Source: Candidatus Poseidoniales archaeon (GTDB lineage: Archaea; Thermoplasmatota; Poseidoniia; Poseidoniales; Poseidoniaceae). Taken from it: a DNA stretch of 12,066 nt. The stretch is taken from NCBI GenBank assembly GCA_003602535.1, contig QQSA01000025.1, forward strand, positions 1-12,066, read 5' to 3'. Positions 1 through 7,270 of the stretch are shown piece after piece; within the stretch, counting starts at the first letter, position 1; the number at the start of each line of letters is the position of its first letter. Below the pieces are notes generated by a model. It searched no databases. It was given only the letters and a program-made list of their open reading frames with translations, and was not told the origin of the DNA. The position numbers were made by a program, and so were the translations under genes.

Positions 1-26
1 ATGCAGAGGCAGAAAGAAGCTAACAT
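1..26 (-). CDS. Possible start of next minus-strand gene (partial)
   Basis: An ATG at 26-24 on the minus strand lies 2 nt after the bud32 stop codon and reads MLASFCLC to the window edge without a stop. A GGAGG at 37-33, inside the last codons of bud32, sits 6 nt ahead of it and could serve as its ribosome binding site through translational coupling. Only eight codons are visible, so absence of a stop means little and no function can be given. It is recorded because the site and spacing resemble the internal operon starts elsewhere in this window. Confidence 0.2.
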
Positions 27-28
27 TC

Positions 29-706
29 CTATCCTCCATGATAACGAACACGTCTCATGATTTGTTCTAATCGCTTTACAACATCTTTTGCACTGGGGGG
101 TTGTCCTCCAGGTGCTTCGGGTGCTTGACCCATTTCTTCATCAAGTTCTACATAACCTGCAAGAACTTCATCCATTGCATTTTCAATATTAGGATGACTT
201 GCCCTCAATATCTCATGCAAGACATGTAGGTCGATGCCGAAACCTTCCAATTCATATTCTCTAGTTGCTAGACCTAAATCGATAAGGATAGCATTTCCGT
301 CAGAGTTAATCAGAATATTATTTGTCGACAAATCTCCATGACATATAGCATTTCGATGAAAGAATCTTATCGCCTTTCCAACATTATGTAACAACTTATC
401 ATCATATTGTTTTGATTGAAGGACTTCGATCAATGGCTTTCCATCAATTTGTTCCATTATGATTGTTCCTTCTTCGATGTCGACATCCCAAATTGCAGGT
501 ACAGGTGCTCCCATTTCTGCTAACCAAATCGTCAATTTGATTTCATTTGTCATGCGTTTAGAGGTCAGGTGTTTATCTAAATCTGGATGGCGCCATCCTC
601 TAGGTTTGCGCTTTTTTAGAATAGCAGGACGACCAAACCAAGACCCAGAAATCACCTCTGCTTCCGCACCTAGGTGGAGTCTTTGGGCGCCAATCCATGC
701 TTCCAT
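29..706 (-). CDS. bud32: Bud32 KEOPS kinase/ATPase
   Basis: Small atypical protein kinase (225 aa) of the KEOPS complex, which makes the universal t6A modification at position 37 of ANN-decoding tRNAs; in KEOPS, Bud32 acts mainly as an ATPase that supports Kae1. Visible motifs: GAEA nucleotide loop (residues 13-16), the Bud32-specific basic stretch ILKKRKPRGWRHPDLD with the likely ATP-binding Lys31, R51 and E55 of the C-helix, catalytic loop HGDLSTNN (123-130; Asp125, Asn130) and the DLG metal site (143-145). It lacks the activation segment of larger kinases, as is normal. The family often ends in a basic Arg/Lys tail; here a Pro/Gly/Glu-rich stretch (about 190-205) precedes a short RRVRYHGG end. 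It is not fused to Kae1, as it is in several euryarchaea. The ATG at 706 has no Shine-Dalgarno sequence, which fits a leaderless transcript diverging from nadA. Confidence 0.93.
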   Translation of the reverse strand: MEAWIGAQRLHLGAEAEVISGSWFGRPAILKKRKPRGWRHPDLDKHLTSKRMTNEIKLTIWLAEMGAPVPAIWDVDIEEGTIIMEQIDGKPLIEVLQSKQYDDKLLHNVGKAIRFFHRNAICHGDLSTNNILINSDGNAILIDLGLATREYELEGFGIDLHVLHEILRASHPNIENAMDEVLAGYVELDEEMGQAPEAPGGQPPSAKDVVKRLEQIMRRVRYHGG

Positions 707-769
707 TGTTTAACGGAAACAGTGCATGGTTGAAAAAGGAGTGCCTACACCGAGTGTCGAGGCACACCC
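707..769. promoter_or_regulatory. Divergent bud32-nadA promoter region
   Basis: This 63-bp gap must hold the promoters of both divergent genes. Neither gene has a ribosome binding site here. The only AT-rich block is TTGAAAAA (730-737). Read on the minus strand it lies about 24-31 nt before the bud32 ATG, the right distance for a TATA box of a leaderless mRNA; on the plus strand it is 33-40 nt before nadA. No clear TATA consensus is present, so promoter positions are inferred. The nadA-proximal half is filled by the dyad described separately. Confidence 0.35.
741..765 (+). promoter_or_regulatory. Dyad/hairpin immediately upstream of nadA
   Basis: The arms GTGCCT (741-746) and AGGCAC (760-765) are perfect inverted repeats. 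Inside them ACAC (747-750) pairs with GTGT (754-757), leaving a CGA loop and a 2-nt CG bulge on the 3' side, for 10 bp in all. It ends 4 nt before the nadA ATG at 770. If nadA mRNA has a leader, the hairpin would sit over the start region; if it is leaderless, this is DNA around the transcription start and could be an operator for an NAD-synthesis repressor. Neither role is shown by the sequence alone. Confidence 0.45.
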
Positions 770-1900
770 ATGACCATGTCATTACCCATGTGCGCCATCG
801 ACTTCACCAATGATGCGATGGGTCCTGAGGAAGCGGCTATTGCCGACAGAATTGCTGAGTTAAAACAGCAAATGGGTGAGGACTTGTTGATTCTTGGTCA
901 CCATTACCAAAGAGACCAGATAGTAATGCATGCCGATTTACTTGGGGATTCATTCCTGTTATCAGAATTAGCAGCTAAATCAAATGCCAAGAACATCATT
1001 TTCTGTGGAGTACATTTCATGGCCGAATCCGCAGATATCTTAACTTCTGATGACCAAAATGTGATTTTACCGAATATGCGTGCAGGATGCTCAATGGCAG
1101 ATATGGCTGCGTTGAATGAAGTCGAAATTGCTTGGGAAGAAATTCTAGAACGTTCAGGACTCAGCGATCCTGCTACTGCAAGTGAGGGCGATTCATGTTT
1201 GATTCCTGTTACATACATGAATAGTGCTGCAGAACTCAAAGATTTCTGCGGTCGTCATGGAGGAATTGTTTGTACTTCGTCGAATGCAGCGGGGATTTTG
1301 CAATGGGCATATGATAGAGCAGGACCTAATGGTGCGGTGTTATTCTTCCCCGACCAGCATTTAGGTAGAAATACCGGAATCTCGATGGGTATTGATTTAG
1401 AACAGATGGCTGTTTGGACTCCTGGGCAAGAAAATAGTTTACCAGATGATGTAAAAATCATTCTTTGGCATGGTTTTTGTTCTGTCCATAAACGATTTAC
1501 AGTTGCCCAAATCGAATCATTTCGAAAGGAAAATCCCGATGGATTAGTTGTGGTTCATCCAGAATGTCCGATGGAAGTAGTTCAGGCTGCAGATGCAAAT
1601 GGTAGTACGGAATTCATTCGAAGATATGTTGCACAACAAAGTCCTGGGACTAAGATTGCTGTTGGCACTGAAATAAATATGGTCGCTAGACTAGATGCGA
1701 CACATGATGAATTGGATATACAATGTCTAGAACCAACAGTTTGTCCTTGCTCAACTATGTACATGATTCATCCTGCTTACTTGCTCGATGTGCTAGAAAG
1801 ATTGGCTGAAGGTGAAGTGCCAAACCAAGTTATTGTTGAAAAATCAATTCAACATGGTGCTAAGGTTGCTCTTGAAAGAATGTTGTCTATCAAACAGTAG
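770..1900 (+). CDS. nadA: Quinolinate synthase NadA
   Basis: Cytosolic [4Fe-4S] enzyme condensing iminoaspartate with dihydroxyacetone phosphate to quinolinate in de novo NAD synthesis. The 376-aa protein shows three homologous domains with HHYQ (44-47), MAESA (84-88), YMNSAAELK (149-157), PDQHLGRN (194-201), HGFCSVH (234-240), HPEC (263-266) and GTE (299-301). The cluster ligands are expected to be Cys107 (GCSMAD), Cys266 (HPEC) and Cys325 or Cys327 in the CPCSTM motif. It is longer than the roughly 300-aa archaeal enzymes, and the HGFCSVHKRF and CSTMYMIHPAYLL segments resemble the long bacterial form. No nadB/nadX or nadC is adjacent. Start is uncertain: ATG codons at 770, 776 and 788 all lie before the conserved region and none has a ribosome binding site. 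The 3' end overlaps fluC by 11 bp, tail to tail. Confidence 0.96.
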   Translation: MTMSLPMCAIDFTNDAMGPEEAAIADRIAELKQQMGEDLLILGHHYQRDQIVMHADLLGDSFLLSELAAKSNAKNIIFCGVHFMAESADILTSDDQNVILPNMRAGCSMADMAALNEVEIAWEEILERSGLSDPATASEGDSCLIPVTYMNSAAELKDFCGRHGGIVCTSSNAAGILQWAYDRAGPNGAVLFFPDQHLGRNTGISMGIDLEQMAVWTPGQENSLPDDVKIILWHGFCSVHKRFTVAQIESFRKENPDGLVVVHPECPMEVVQAADANGSTEFIRRYVAQQSPGTKIAVGTEINMVARLDATHDELDIQCLEPTVCPCSTMYMIHPAYLLDVLERLAEGEVPNQVIVEKSIQHGAKVALERMLSIKQ

Positions 1901-2243
1901 TTTCAATCACTTTCCAACCGGTATATGCTAGCAGTGGACATAGAATCATTGTAACTAACACATAACCAATCGCTTTGGTTTGGTCATCGCTCCACATTTC
2001 GATTGTTTCAACCGAAAAGGCTGACATCGTTGTAAAAGCTCCTAAAATTCCGGTTCCTAGAAGCAAAGTCATTTCTTCAGAAATCATTTCATTTGCCAAT
2101 GCAGCCATACAAACTCCTAGAAGTAGGGAACCTAATGCATTAACGACAAAAGTTCCTTGAGGTGTTCCTACCCATTCTGATACTGCAAATCGTAGTGTAG
2201 CACCCACTGCACCGCCAATCGCCACTGCAAGATATGAATTCAC
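1890..2243 (-). CDS. crcB: Fluoride channel FluC/CrcB
   Basis: Small membrane protein (117 aa) that forms a dual-topology dimer and lets fluoride leave the cell. Motifs fit the family: N-terminal GGAVGATLR (10-18), TFVVNALGSLLLG (31-43) with the pore Asn, GILGAFTTMSAFSVE (65-79) with the FTTMS segment that lines the pore, and four predicted helices. Only one copy is present, so a homodimer is expected; no second crcB lies next to it. The start is GTG at 2243; an in-frame TGA lies four codons upstream, so it cannot start earlier, and the conserved N-terminus excludes a much later start. There is no ribosome binding site, which fits a leaderless mRNA. Its 3' end overlaps the end of nadA by 11 bp. 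Confidence 0.93.
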   Translation of the reverse strand: MNSYLAVAIGGAVGATLRFAVSEWVGTPQGTFVVNALGSLLLGVCMAALANEMISEEMTLLLGTGILGAFTTMSAFSVETIEMWSDDQTKAIGYVLVTMILCPLLAYTGWKVIETTV

Positions 2244-2308
2244 AAAACGTGCTCAATTGCCCAACTCTATCAATCATACTCAAAAGCCATACTTCACAGG
2301 ACCCATTC

Positions 2309-2953
2309 ATGACCATTTGGTTCATGACCACAAATCAAGGTAAGGTCGCCGAAGCAAGAGAGTATTTTTCTCATCTTGGAATTCCAGTTAGACAATTCGA
2401 ATTTGAGTCTGTGGAACCACAAGCAGATGATTTAGAGGCCGTAGCTTTATCGAAATTAGAGCAAGCAATACCGCATCTGCCCAATCCTAATGATATGCTC
2501 TTAGTTGAAGATGCAGGGTTATTTGTTGATGCATTGGATGGATTCCCCGGCGTATACTCTTCCTATGTTTTACAAACACTAGGAGTTCAGGGAATTCTAA
2601 CTTTAATGAAGCATTTAGACAGTGAAGATCCAATAAGAGACGGTAATCTTCGAAGTGCTGAATTTAGAGCAGTTGCTGCTTTGTACCATAATGGTCAGAC
2701 AACTATTGCAGAAGGAGTATGTCCTGGAAGAATCGCCCACAAACCTGTTGAGGGCGATGGCTTTGGTTTTGATCCAATATTTATTCCAACAGATTTGGAT
2801 TATGATGGCAATGCATTACCAATAGGTTCCATCGGTGAGAGGAGTACTCACGGTACTCCTTTTGGGGGCATATCATTGGAAGAAAAGCAGCATTATTCTC
2901 ATCGTAGAAGAGCTCTAACTAGTTTAATTTCTAATCTCGACATACTAGGGTGA
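2309..2953 (+). CDS. rdgB: XTP/dITP pyrophosphatase (RdgB/HAM1)
   Basis: Hydrolyses non-canonical purine nucleotides (XTP, dITP, ITP) to monophosphate and pyrophosphate, cleaning the nucleotide pool. The 214-aa product begins MTIWFMTTNQGKVAEA, the family's first strand and substrate loop (Thr7, Asn9, Lys12). Further motifs are DLEAVALSK (41-49), VEDAGLFVDALDGFPG (66-81) with metal-binding Asp68, GDGFGFDPIF (149-158) and SHRRRAL (197-203). The ATG at 2309 is chosen over the in-frame ATG at 2234 because the extra 25 residues are unlike the family and would overlap fluC. A stretch of about 15-20 residues (about 163-188) replaces the usual short Thr-Phe-Ala-Glu segment before the SHR motif. No ribosome binding site is seen. 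Confidence 0.93.
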   Translation: MTIWFMTTNQGKVAEAREYFSHLGIPVRQFEFESVEPQADDLEAVALSKLEQAIPHLPNPNDMLLVEDAGLFVDALDGFPGVYSSYVLQTLGVQGILTLMKHLDSEDPIRDGNLRSAEFRAVAALYHNGQTTIAEGVCPGRIAHKPVEGDGFGFDPIFIPTDLDYDGNALPIGSIGERSTHGTPFGGISLEEKQHYSHRRRALTSLISNLDILG

Positions 2954-2980
2954 GATTCTTGTGTGTGAGCGTTTTGGGTT

Positions 2981-2987
2981 GAGGTGA
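2981..2987 (+). promoter_or_regulatory. Ribosome binding site deciding start at 2993
   Basis: GAGGTGA, complementary to the archaeal 16S rRNA 3' end, lies 5 nt before the ATG at 2993. A possible GTG start at 2984 overlaps this site and is rejected for that reason. Confidence 0.75.
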
Positions 2988-2992
2988 GCAGC

Positions 2993-3874
2993 ATGAAGAA
3001 CTCCAGGATCGTTGTATTCCTCCTACTCTTAGGAAACATCGCTATCTTCTTCACAATGCAGAATGATTTTGATGAAAATGGTCAGTGGACACTCGTTGGC
3101 AGTGCCCTTCTTTTGGCTATGATGTGGGTGTATTTGGGTGATACTCCTAAACCTAAAAAATCAGGTCCCCAAGTTCGGAGAATGGCAACAAATCCTAGTC
3201 AAAAAACCCAACAATCTGTAGATATTCCTGAAGTCGTAGTGAAGGATGAACTCGATGGGGCATCTCTCAGAGAAAGAAAGATGGCAAAAGTTGCTGCTAA
3301 CAAACATGTCGAAGATGAAAACATGGTCACTGTGGATCCAGATGATGACTTAGAAGAAATTGCAGTAACAATAGAAGAAGTTCATGTTGCTGATGAATTT
3401 GTAGTCGAAGTGTCACCTCAATCGATTGAGGATGCTAATATTGCAGCACACATCAAGAACAAAAAGGAACAACACGACAAAATTAGAGTCAGAATCGAGG
3501 AGCGTCGTAGAGGGCAAATGGCAGAGATAAGAGCTTCTACTGCTAAGATGTGGGAAGACCATAGTGCCGGTGAAGATTTGGTCAGTTTAATCCAAAGTGA
3601 TGATCATGGGCAGGAGATTTTAATCGAACCAGCTACTGCTGAAGCAGGTCACGTTTACGGTGCAACACTTGTAAGGATTAATGAGTCCACAATTCTCAAA
3701 CTAAGAGTTCCATTAGATTCAGGTTATGTCAAAGTAGAAGGGTCAAGAAACGGTCCAGTTACCGATTTACCTGAAGGAGTTCCTACTCCTGAAGAGATGG
3801 GATTACCACTTCCTCCTCCGCCCGGTGCATCGGGTGCTTTAGCAGCACTTAGAGATGAAATGGCTGAAGATTGA
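2993..3874 (+). CDS. Unrecognised two-helix membrane protein with acidic tail
   Basis: Function not recognised. The 293-aa product has two predicted membrane helices close to the N-terminus (about 6-22 and 32-48), joined by a short acidic loop, followed by a basic stretch (TPKPKKSGPQVRR). This suggests both ends are cytoplasmic. The remaining 230 residues are highly charged: an acidic segment (about 100-135, with DPDDDLEE), a likely helical or coiled segment rich in Lys/Arg/Glu (about 145-185), a more globular-looking part (about 195-250) and a Pro-rich end (GLPLPPPPGASG). Such an anchor-plus-tail design suits a scaffold or adaptor, but that is inference only. It follows rdgB by 39 bp with a strong ribosome binding site, consistent with co-transcription. 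Its stop codon directly abuts the stop of the convergent crotonase gene. Confidence 0.8.
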   Translation: MKNSRIVVFLLLLGNIAIFFTMQNDFDENGQWTLVGSALLLAMMWVYLGDTPKPKKSGPQVRRMATNPSQKTQQSVDIPEVVVKDELDGASLRERKMAKVAANKHVEDENMVTVDPDDDLEEIAVTIEEVHVADEFVVEVSPQSIEDANIAAHIKNKKEQHDKIRVRIEERRRGQMAEIRASTAKMWEDHSAGEDLVSLIQSDDHGQEILIEPATAEAGHVYGATLVRINESTILKLRVPLDSGYVKVEGSRNGPVTDLPEGVPTPEEMGLPLPPPPGASGALAALRDEMAED

Positions 3875-4699
3875 TTATCGATGCTTCCATTCAGGAGTGC
3901 CACGATTTAAGAATGCTTGAACACCGATTTCTTTGTCCTCGGTATCGAATAGATTTGCGAAAGCGATTGCTTCGATCTTTACACCCTCTGTTAGTCCATT
4001 GTCCAATGCCGCACGGATGGTTTTCTTAGCAACTCTAAGTGTATGCATAGATTTCCCAGCAATTGTTTGAGCAATTTCCAATGTTCGTTCAAGCAATTCA
4101 TCTGGAGAGTATAATTGGTTAGCAATCCCAAGTCTGTATGCTTCTTCAGCATCGACATTATTTCCGGTCATCATCATTTCCATGGCCTTGCCATATCCAA
4201 CTAGGTGTACGAGTCTTTGAGTGCCCCCATAACCAGGAATTAATCCTAGTTTGATTTCTGGAGTTCCAAAAATAGCACGAGTACTAGCGATTCTGATATC
4301 GCAAGAACATGCGACCTCACATCCTCCTCCCAGTGCAAAGCCATCGACCATTGCAATAGTAGGTTTTGACAAATTCCAAATCGCTTCAATTGCATTATCA
4401 GTGAATAATTCTAGAATTTCATTTGATCCCTTTCCTACAAATTCAGTAATATCTGCTCCTGCAACAAATGCATTCGGTTTTGCTCTCTTACCTTCAGGTG
4501 GCGGATTAGGTCCAGCACCAGTGATGATTACACATCTGACGGAATCATTTTCCTCAGCCCATGCACACATTTCTTTGAGTGAGTTTACAACATCTTGATT
4601 CAATGCATTAAGTTTGTCAGGACGATTAATTGTGACTTTAGCAATTACTCCATCGCCATTTTCACAAGGGATTTCATCGATGATTACGACTTCGCTCAT
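3875..4699 (-). CDS. Enoyl-CoA hydratase/crotonase family
   Basis: Soluble crotonase-fold enzyme (274 aa), most likely hydrating 2-enoyl-CoA thioesters in fatty-acid or short-chain acyl-CoA metabolism. Oxyanion-hole segments are AFVAGADITEF (77-87) and GFALGGGCEVA (120-130). Both hydratase glutamates are present: Glu128 in GGGCE and Glu148 in TPEIKLGLIPGYGGTQRL, which argues for a true hydratase rather than an isomerase or hydrolase. A short Pro/Lys-rich insertion (about 63-76, PNPPPEGKRAKPN) precedes the first oxyanion segment. The ATG at 4699 is chosen because GGAGGT lies 3 nt ahead; an upstream in-frame ATG at 4729 would add ten residues unlike the family. Gene order gives no partner: no acyl-CoA dehydrogenase or thiolase is adjacent. 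Chain-length specificity cannot be read from the sequence. Confidence 0.92.
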   Translation of the reverse strand: MSEVVIIDEIPCENGDGVIAKVTINRPDKLNALNQDVVNSLKEMCAWAEENDSVRCVIITGAGPNPPPEGKRAKPNAFVAGADITEFVGKGSNEILELFTDNAIEAIWNLSKPTIAMVDGFALGGGCEVACSCDIRIASTRAIFGTPEIKLGLIPGYGGTQRLVHLVGYGKAMEMMMTGNNVDAEEAYRLGIANQLYSPDELLERTLEIAQTIAGKSMHTLRVAKKTIRAALDNGLTEGVKIEAIAFANLFDTEDKEIGVQAFLNRGTPEWKHR

Positions 4700-4702
4700 G
4701 TT

Positions 4703-4708
4703 ACCTCC
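4703..4708 (-). promoter_or_regulatory. Ribosome binding site of crotonase gene
   Basis: GGAGGT on the minus strand (ACCTCC on the plus strand), 3 nt from the ATG at 4699. It selects this start over the in-frame ATG at 4729. It is unusual here because the gene seems to open its own transcript, while other first genes in the window have no such site. Confidence 0.65.
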
Positions 4709-4772
4709 GAGAAAGTCATAGCAAATCAACCCTTAAGCACACATTGAAGTTCCTGATGCCTACCCTTTGCAT

Positions 4773-5552
4773 ATGTCCGACAGCGAAGAGTCGTTGGTAG
4801 TCGCAAAAGATTTGGGCAAAAGATACGGTGATTTCATCGCACTGCATCCGCTGAATGTTAAGGTTAGTTCTGGTGAGTTTTTCGGAGTTTTTGGCCCTAA
4901 TGGGGCTGGCAAATCTACCTTCATCAAACTGCTAACTGGACAACTTCGACCTAGTATCGGCGCAGTAGAGGTTTTAGGAATCAATGCTGCAAAAGATCCA
5001 CAAAAGCTCAAAGCGAATATTGGAATAGTTCCCGAATCGGAATCTCCACCATCATACCTTACTCCAAGTGAATTCTTGCAATTTGTAGGAAAATTACGTG
5101 GCGTAGATGATTTGAATAACAAAGTAGAGCACTGGATGGATTGGTTTGGACTTCAAGAGAAAAGAGATACGATGTGTAAAGACCTGTCTAAGGGGCAGCG
5201 GCAAAAAGTGATGTTGGCATCAGCATTTATTCATGAACCAAGACTGTTATTCCTCGATGAGCCATTTGCGAATTTAGATCCAATCTATCAACGTAAATGC
5301 CGACAATGGTTGCTGGATATGGTCAAAGACGGAGGAACGATTTTCCTATGCTCACACGTATTGGAAATGGCTGAAAGAATGTGTAATCGCATGGCGATTA
5401 TCAATAATGGAAAGGTATTGGCAGCAGGGACTGTGAAAGGATTGAAAGAATCAGATGAAGAGACTCTGGAAGATGTTTTCATCCGTTTAGTAGGTCATTC
5501 GATTGAAGAGGCAGAGAGATTAAGCGATGAAGGTGTTAATGAGGAGGAATGA
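4773..5552 (+). CDS. ABC transporter ATP-binding protein
   Basis: ATPase subunit (259 aa) of an ABC-2 type exporter, cytoplasmic and bound to the membrane through the permease encoded next. Domains in order: Walker A GPNGAGKST (41-49); the Q-loop region reads GIVPESE (84-90), with Glu where many families have Gln, as is common in ABC-2 ATPases; ABC signature LSKGQRQKV (138-146); Walker B LLFLDEP (158-164); D-loop ANLDP; and switch His195 in CSHVLE. A C-terminal acidic tail (EEAERLSDEGVNEEE) follows the core. The ATG at 4773 is preferred to a TTG at 4767 two codons earlier; there is no ribosome binding site. The stop overlaps the permease start (ATGA), so the two are translationally coupled. 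The substrate cannot be deduced. Confidence 0.93.
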   Translation: MSDSEESLVVAKDLGKRYGDFIALHPLNVKVSSGEFFGVFGPNGAGKSTFIKLLTGQLRPSIGAVEVLGINAAKDPQKLKANIGIVPESESPPSYLTPSEFLQFVGKLRGVDDLNNKVEHWMDWFGLQEKRDTMCKDLSKGQRQKVMLASAFIHEPRLLFLDEPFANLDPIYQRKCRQWLLDMVKDGGTIFLCSHVLEMAERMCNRMAIINNGKVLAAGTVKGLKESDEETLEDVFIRLVGHSIEEAERLSDEGVNEEE

Positions 5553-7252
5553 TTCTGTCTGCCACAATAACAAGTAGGGACTGGACTGAGGTTTCGGACT
5601 CAACAGTTTCTGATTCTCTTGGTTCTGATGGAGGAGGAACTCATCTGAATACTCCTCTAGTGGGATGGAAAGCATTCTCATCTACATTCAAAGTGATGTT
5701 CATTGAGGAGTTCAGAGAAAATCTTGACTTTGCAAAGAAAAGAAGAATTCTGTTATTTCCTTTACTCGTTGCTCTAGTTACTATGGTTGCAACTATTGGT
5801 CTACAATTCTTAGTTGGAGAGGGTGCATCACAGGGTGCAGATTCAATATCTGATTCCAAGTCATTTTCCTGGGAAGAAATGCGACTTGCTTTACACTTGC
5901 CTTTACTGATGTTCAGTTTAGGAATGGGTTCGTTTGCATTTCTTGGTAGAGAGAAAGTATTGGCGAGAACGGGTACCAAGAATTACATCTTAGCCTCGCC
6001 AGCATTACAGCCTCTTACAAACCATACAGCGCATTTTGCATATTATGTCAAAGATTTAACTTACTATGTGATGCTAATTTTAACTCCTGTAATTTCGGGA
6101 ATGGCAATTGGAATTGCATTGGAGAGTTTCACTAATGTAAATACGCCCTTGGAATTTTCAAGTCTACCGAGAACTTGGGTTGCGATGGTAGTTACACTTG
6201 CTCAAGGTTTGGCATTTTCATTTATTGCTTCTTCTTTATGGATGCTTGGGGGATGGATAAGTCGCCTCACTCCAATAGCGGTTATCGGTTTGGGGACTGC
6301 TATTGGGTTAGGATTCTTACCTAAGGAGTATTTTTTGTGGGGTTTGGCAACTCAACAACCAGATGGAATTTATTTTGCAGTTCCTGCTTTGGTGGCTTCA
6401 ATAGCTCTTGCGTGGGCAGCCTCAAGATTAGTGTTAGATGATTTTGAGGTAAAGGTGGTGTCGAAGAAAGAGATTTTCATTCCTGCATGGAGTAGATTAG
6501 GTTTCTTGGGTAATGGTCCTCTGCGATTATTAGTTGCTAAGGAAGCCGTCGATTTGATTCGCTCAGGGTCATTAAAGAAGATGATTGTATCGTATTCAGT
6601 ACCTCTTGTTGTGCTTCTATTGATGGCATGGTTAGTCGATTTTGCAGAAGCACCTATTCCAATAAATCTACTGTCATATGCGCCATTCTTAGGATTCTTC
6701 GGCTTCAATTTCTATTCATGGCTAACCGCTCTAGATTCTCCAGAACATATGAACGGTTTACCATTGAGTGTTCCACAATTAATTCGTGCTAAGGTGACAG
6801 TTTACTTCTTAGCGACCACTTGGATTTCGGTGATTTTCCTCTGTCTAATGGCATGGAAATTAGACGAATGGGCGGTGTTACCTATCGGCTTGATTGTGAT
6901 GATCGCAAACAGCATTTACATTGTTTGCCTTACTGCATTTTTGATGGGTTTGGCACCTAACAAAGCGATTTTTGACGCCAAAATAATGACTTGGTTTTGG
7001 ATTGGTACAGTAATTCCATTACTGGCATTGTTCCTTCTGTCATTTACTCAAGGAGATGTGTCGTTTTATGAAAACTGGGCAGATCAAGTAGGAGACAAAG
7101 GTTTGCAAGCTGAAGCGGTAGAATTTGACAATGACAGAGTTGCTGCTGGGTTCAAGGGTATTCTCTGGGTTAGTGTTGGCCTAGTGGCTGCATCAATTTT
7201 GTTGATGAAACTGCTCGACCGCAAATGGGGAAGGGCAGAGTTCAACAATTGA
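5549..7252 (+). CDS. ABC-2 type transporter permease
   Basis: Polytopic membrane subunit (567 aa) partnering the ATPase just upstream. After a Ser/Thr/Gly-rich cytoplasmic N-terminus of about 60 residues there are roughly 12 predicted helices in two groups of six: about 67-89, 112-132, 172-192, 209-232, 239-257 and 272-295, then 345-366, 370-394, 412-434, 438-467, 478-498 and 534-557. A basic cytoplasmic stretch (about 296-344) separates the groups. This is twice the size of a simple six-helix ABC-2 subunit and looks like a fused pair, so one copy with two ATPases could make a full exporter. The assumed start ATG at 5549 overlaps the upstream stop; the GAGGAGG before it ends only 1 nt away and mainly encodes the ATPase's Glu codons, so coupling by overlap is more likely than normal initiation. 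Substrate unknown. Confidence 0.87.
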   Translation: MILSATITSRDWTEVSDSTVSDSLGSDGGGTHLNTPLVGWKAFSSTFKVMFIEEFRENLDFAKKRRILLFPLLVALVTMVATIGLQFLVGEGASQGADSISDSKSFSWEEMRLALHLPLLMFSLGMGSFAFLGREKVLARTGTKNYILASPALQPLTNHTAHFAYYVKDLTYYVMLILTPVISGMAIGIALESFTNVNTPLEFSSLPRTWVAMVVTLAQGLAFSFIASSLWMLGGWISRLTPIAVIGLGTAIGLGFLPKEYFLWGLATQQPDGIYFAVPALVASIALAWAASRLVLDDFEVKVVSKKEIFIPAWSRLGFLGNGPLRLLVAKEAVDLIRSGSLKKMIVSYSVPLVVLLLMAWLVDFAEAPIPINLLSYAPFLGFFGFNFYSWLTALDSPEHMNGLPLSVPQLIRAKVTVYFLATTWISVIFLCLMAWKLDEWAVLPIGLIVMIANSIYIVCLTAFLMGLAPNKAIFDAKIMTWFWIGTVIPLLALFLLSFTQGDVSFYENWADQVGDKGLQAEAVEFDNDRVAAGFKGILWVSVGLVAASILLMKLLDRKWGRAEFNN

Positions 7253-7270
7253 AACCGTTCCGAGCCTATC

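Noticed and set aside
904..1239. Long minus-strand open frame inside nadA, with others at 1255-1461 and 1582-1764
   Set aside because: They lie opposite a certain nadA reading frame, have no ribosome binding site and give Ser/Ile-rich products typical of antisense shadows.
2234..2308. Extended rdgB start at the ATG at 2234
   Set aside because: The extra 25 residues are unlike the HAM1 family, overlap the fluC start on the other strand, and the ATG at 2309 gives the canonical N-terminus.
2244..2308. Fluoride riboswitch ahead of fluC
   Set aside because: Reading the minus strand of this 65-bp gap shows none of the conserved fluoride-aptamer segments, and the gap is too short to hold the aptamer plus rdgB signals.
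4251..4598. Plus-strand open frame opposite the crotonase gene
   Set aside because: The crotonase frame has all catalytic motifs; this opposite frame is a shadow with no recognisable domain.
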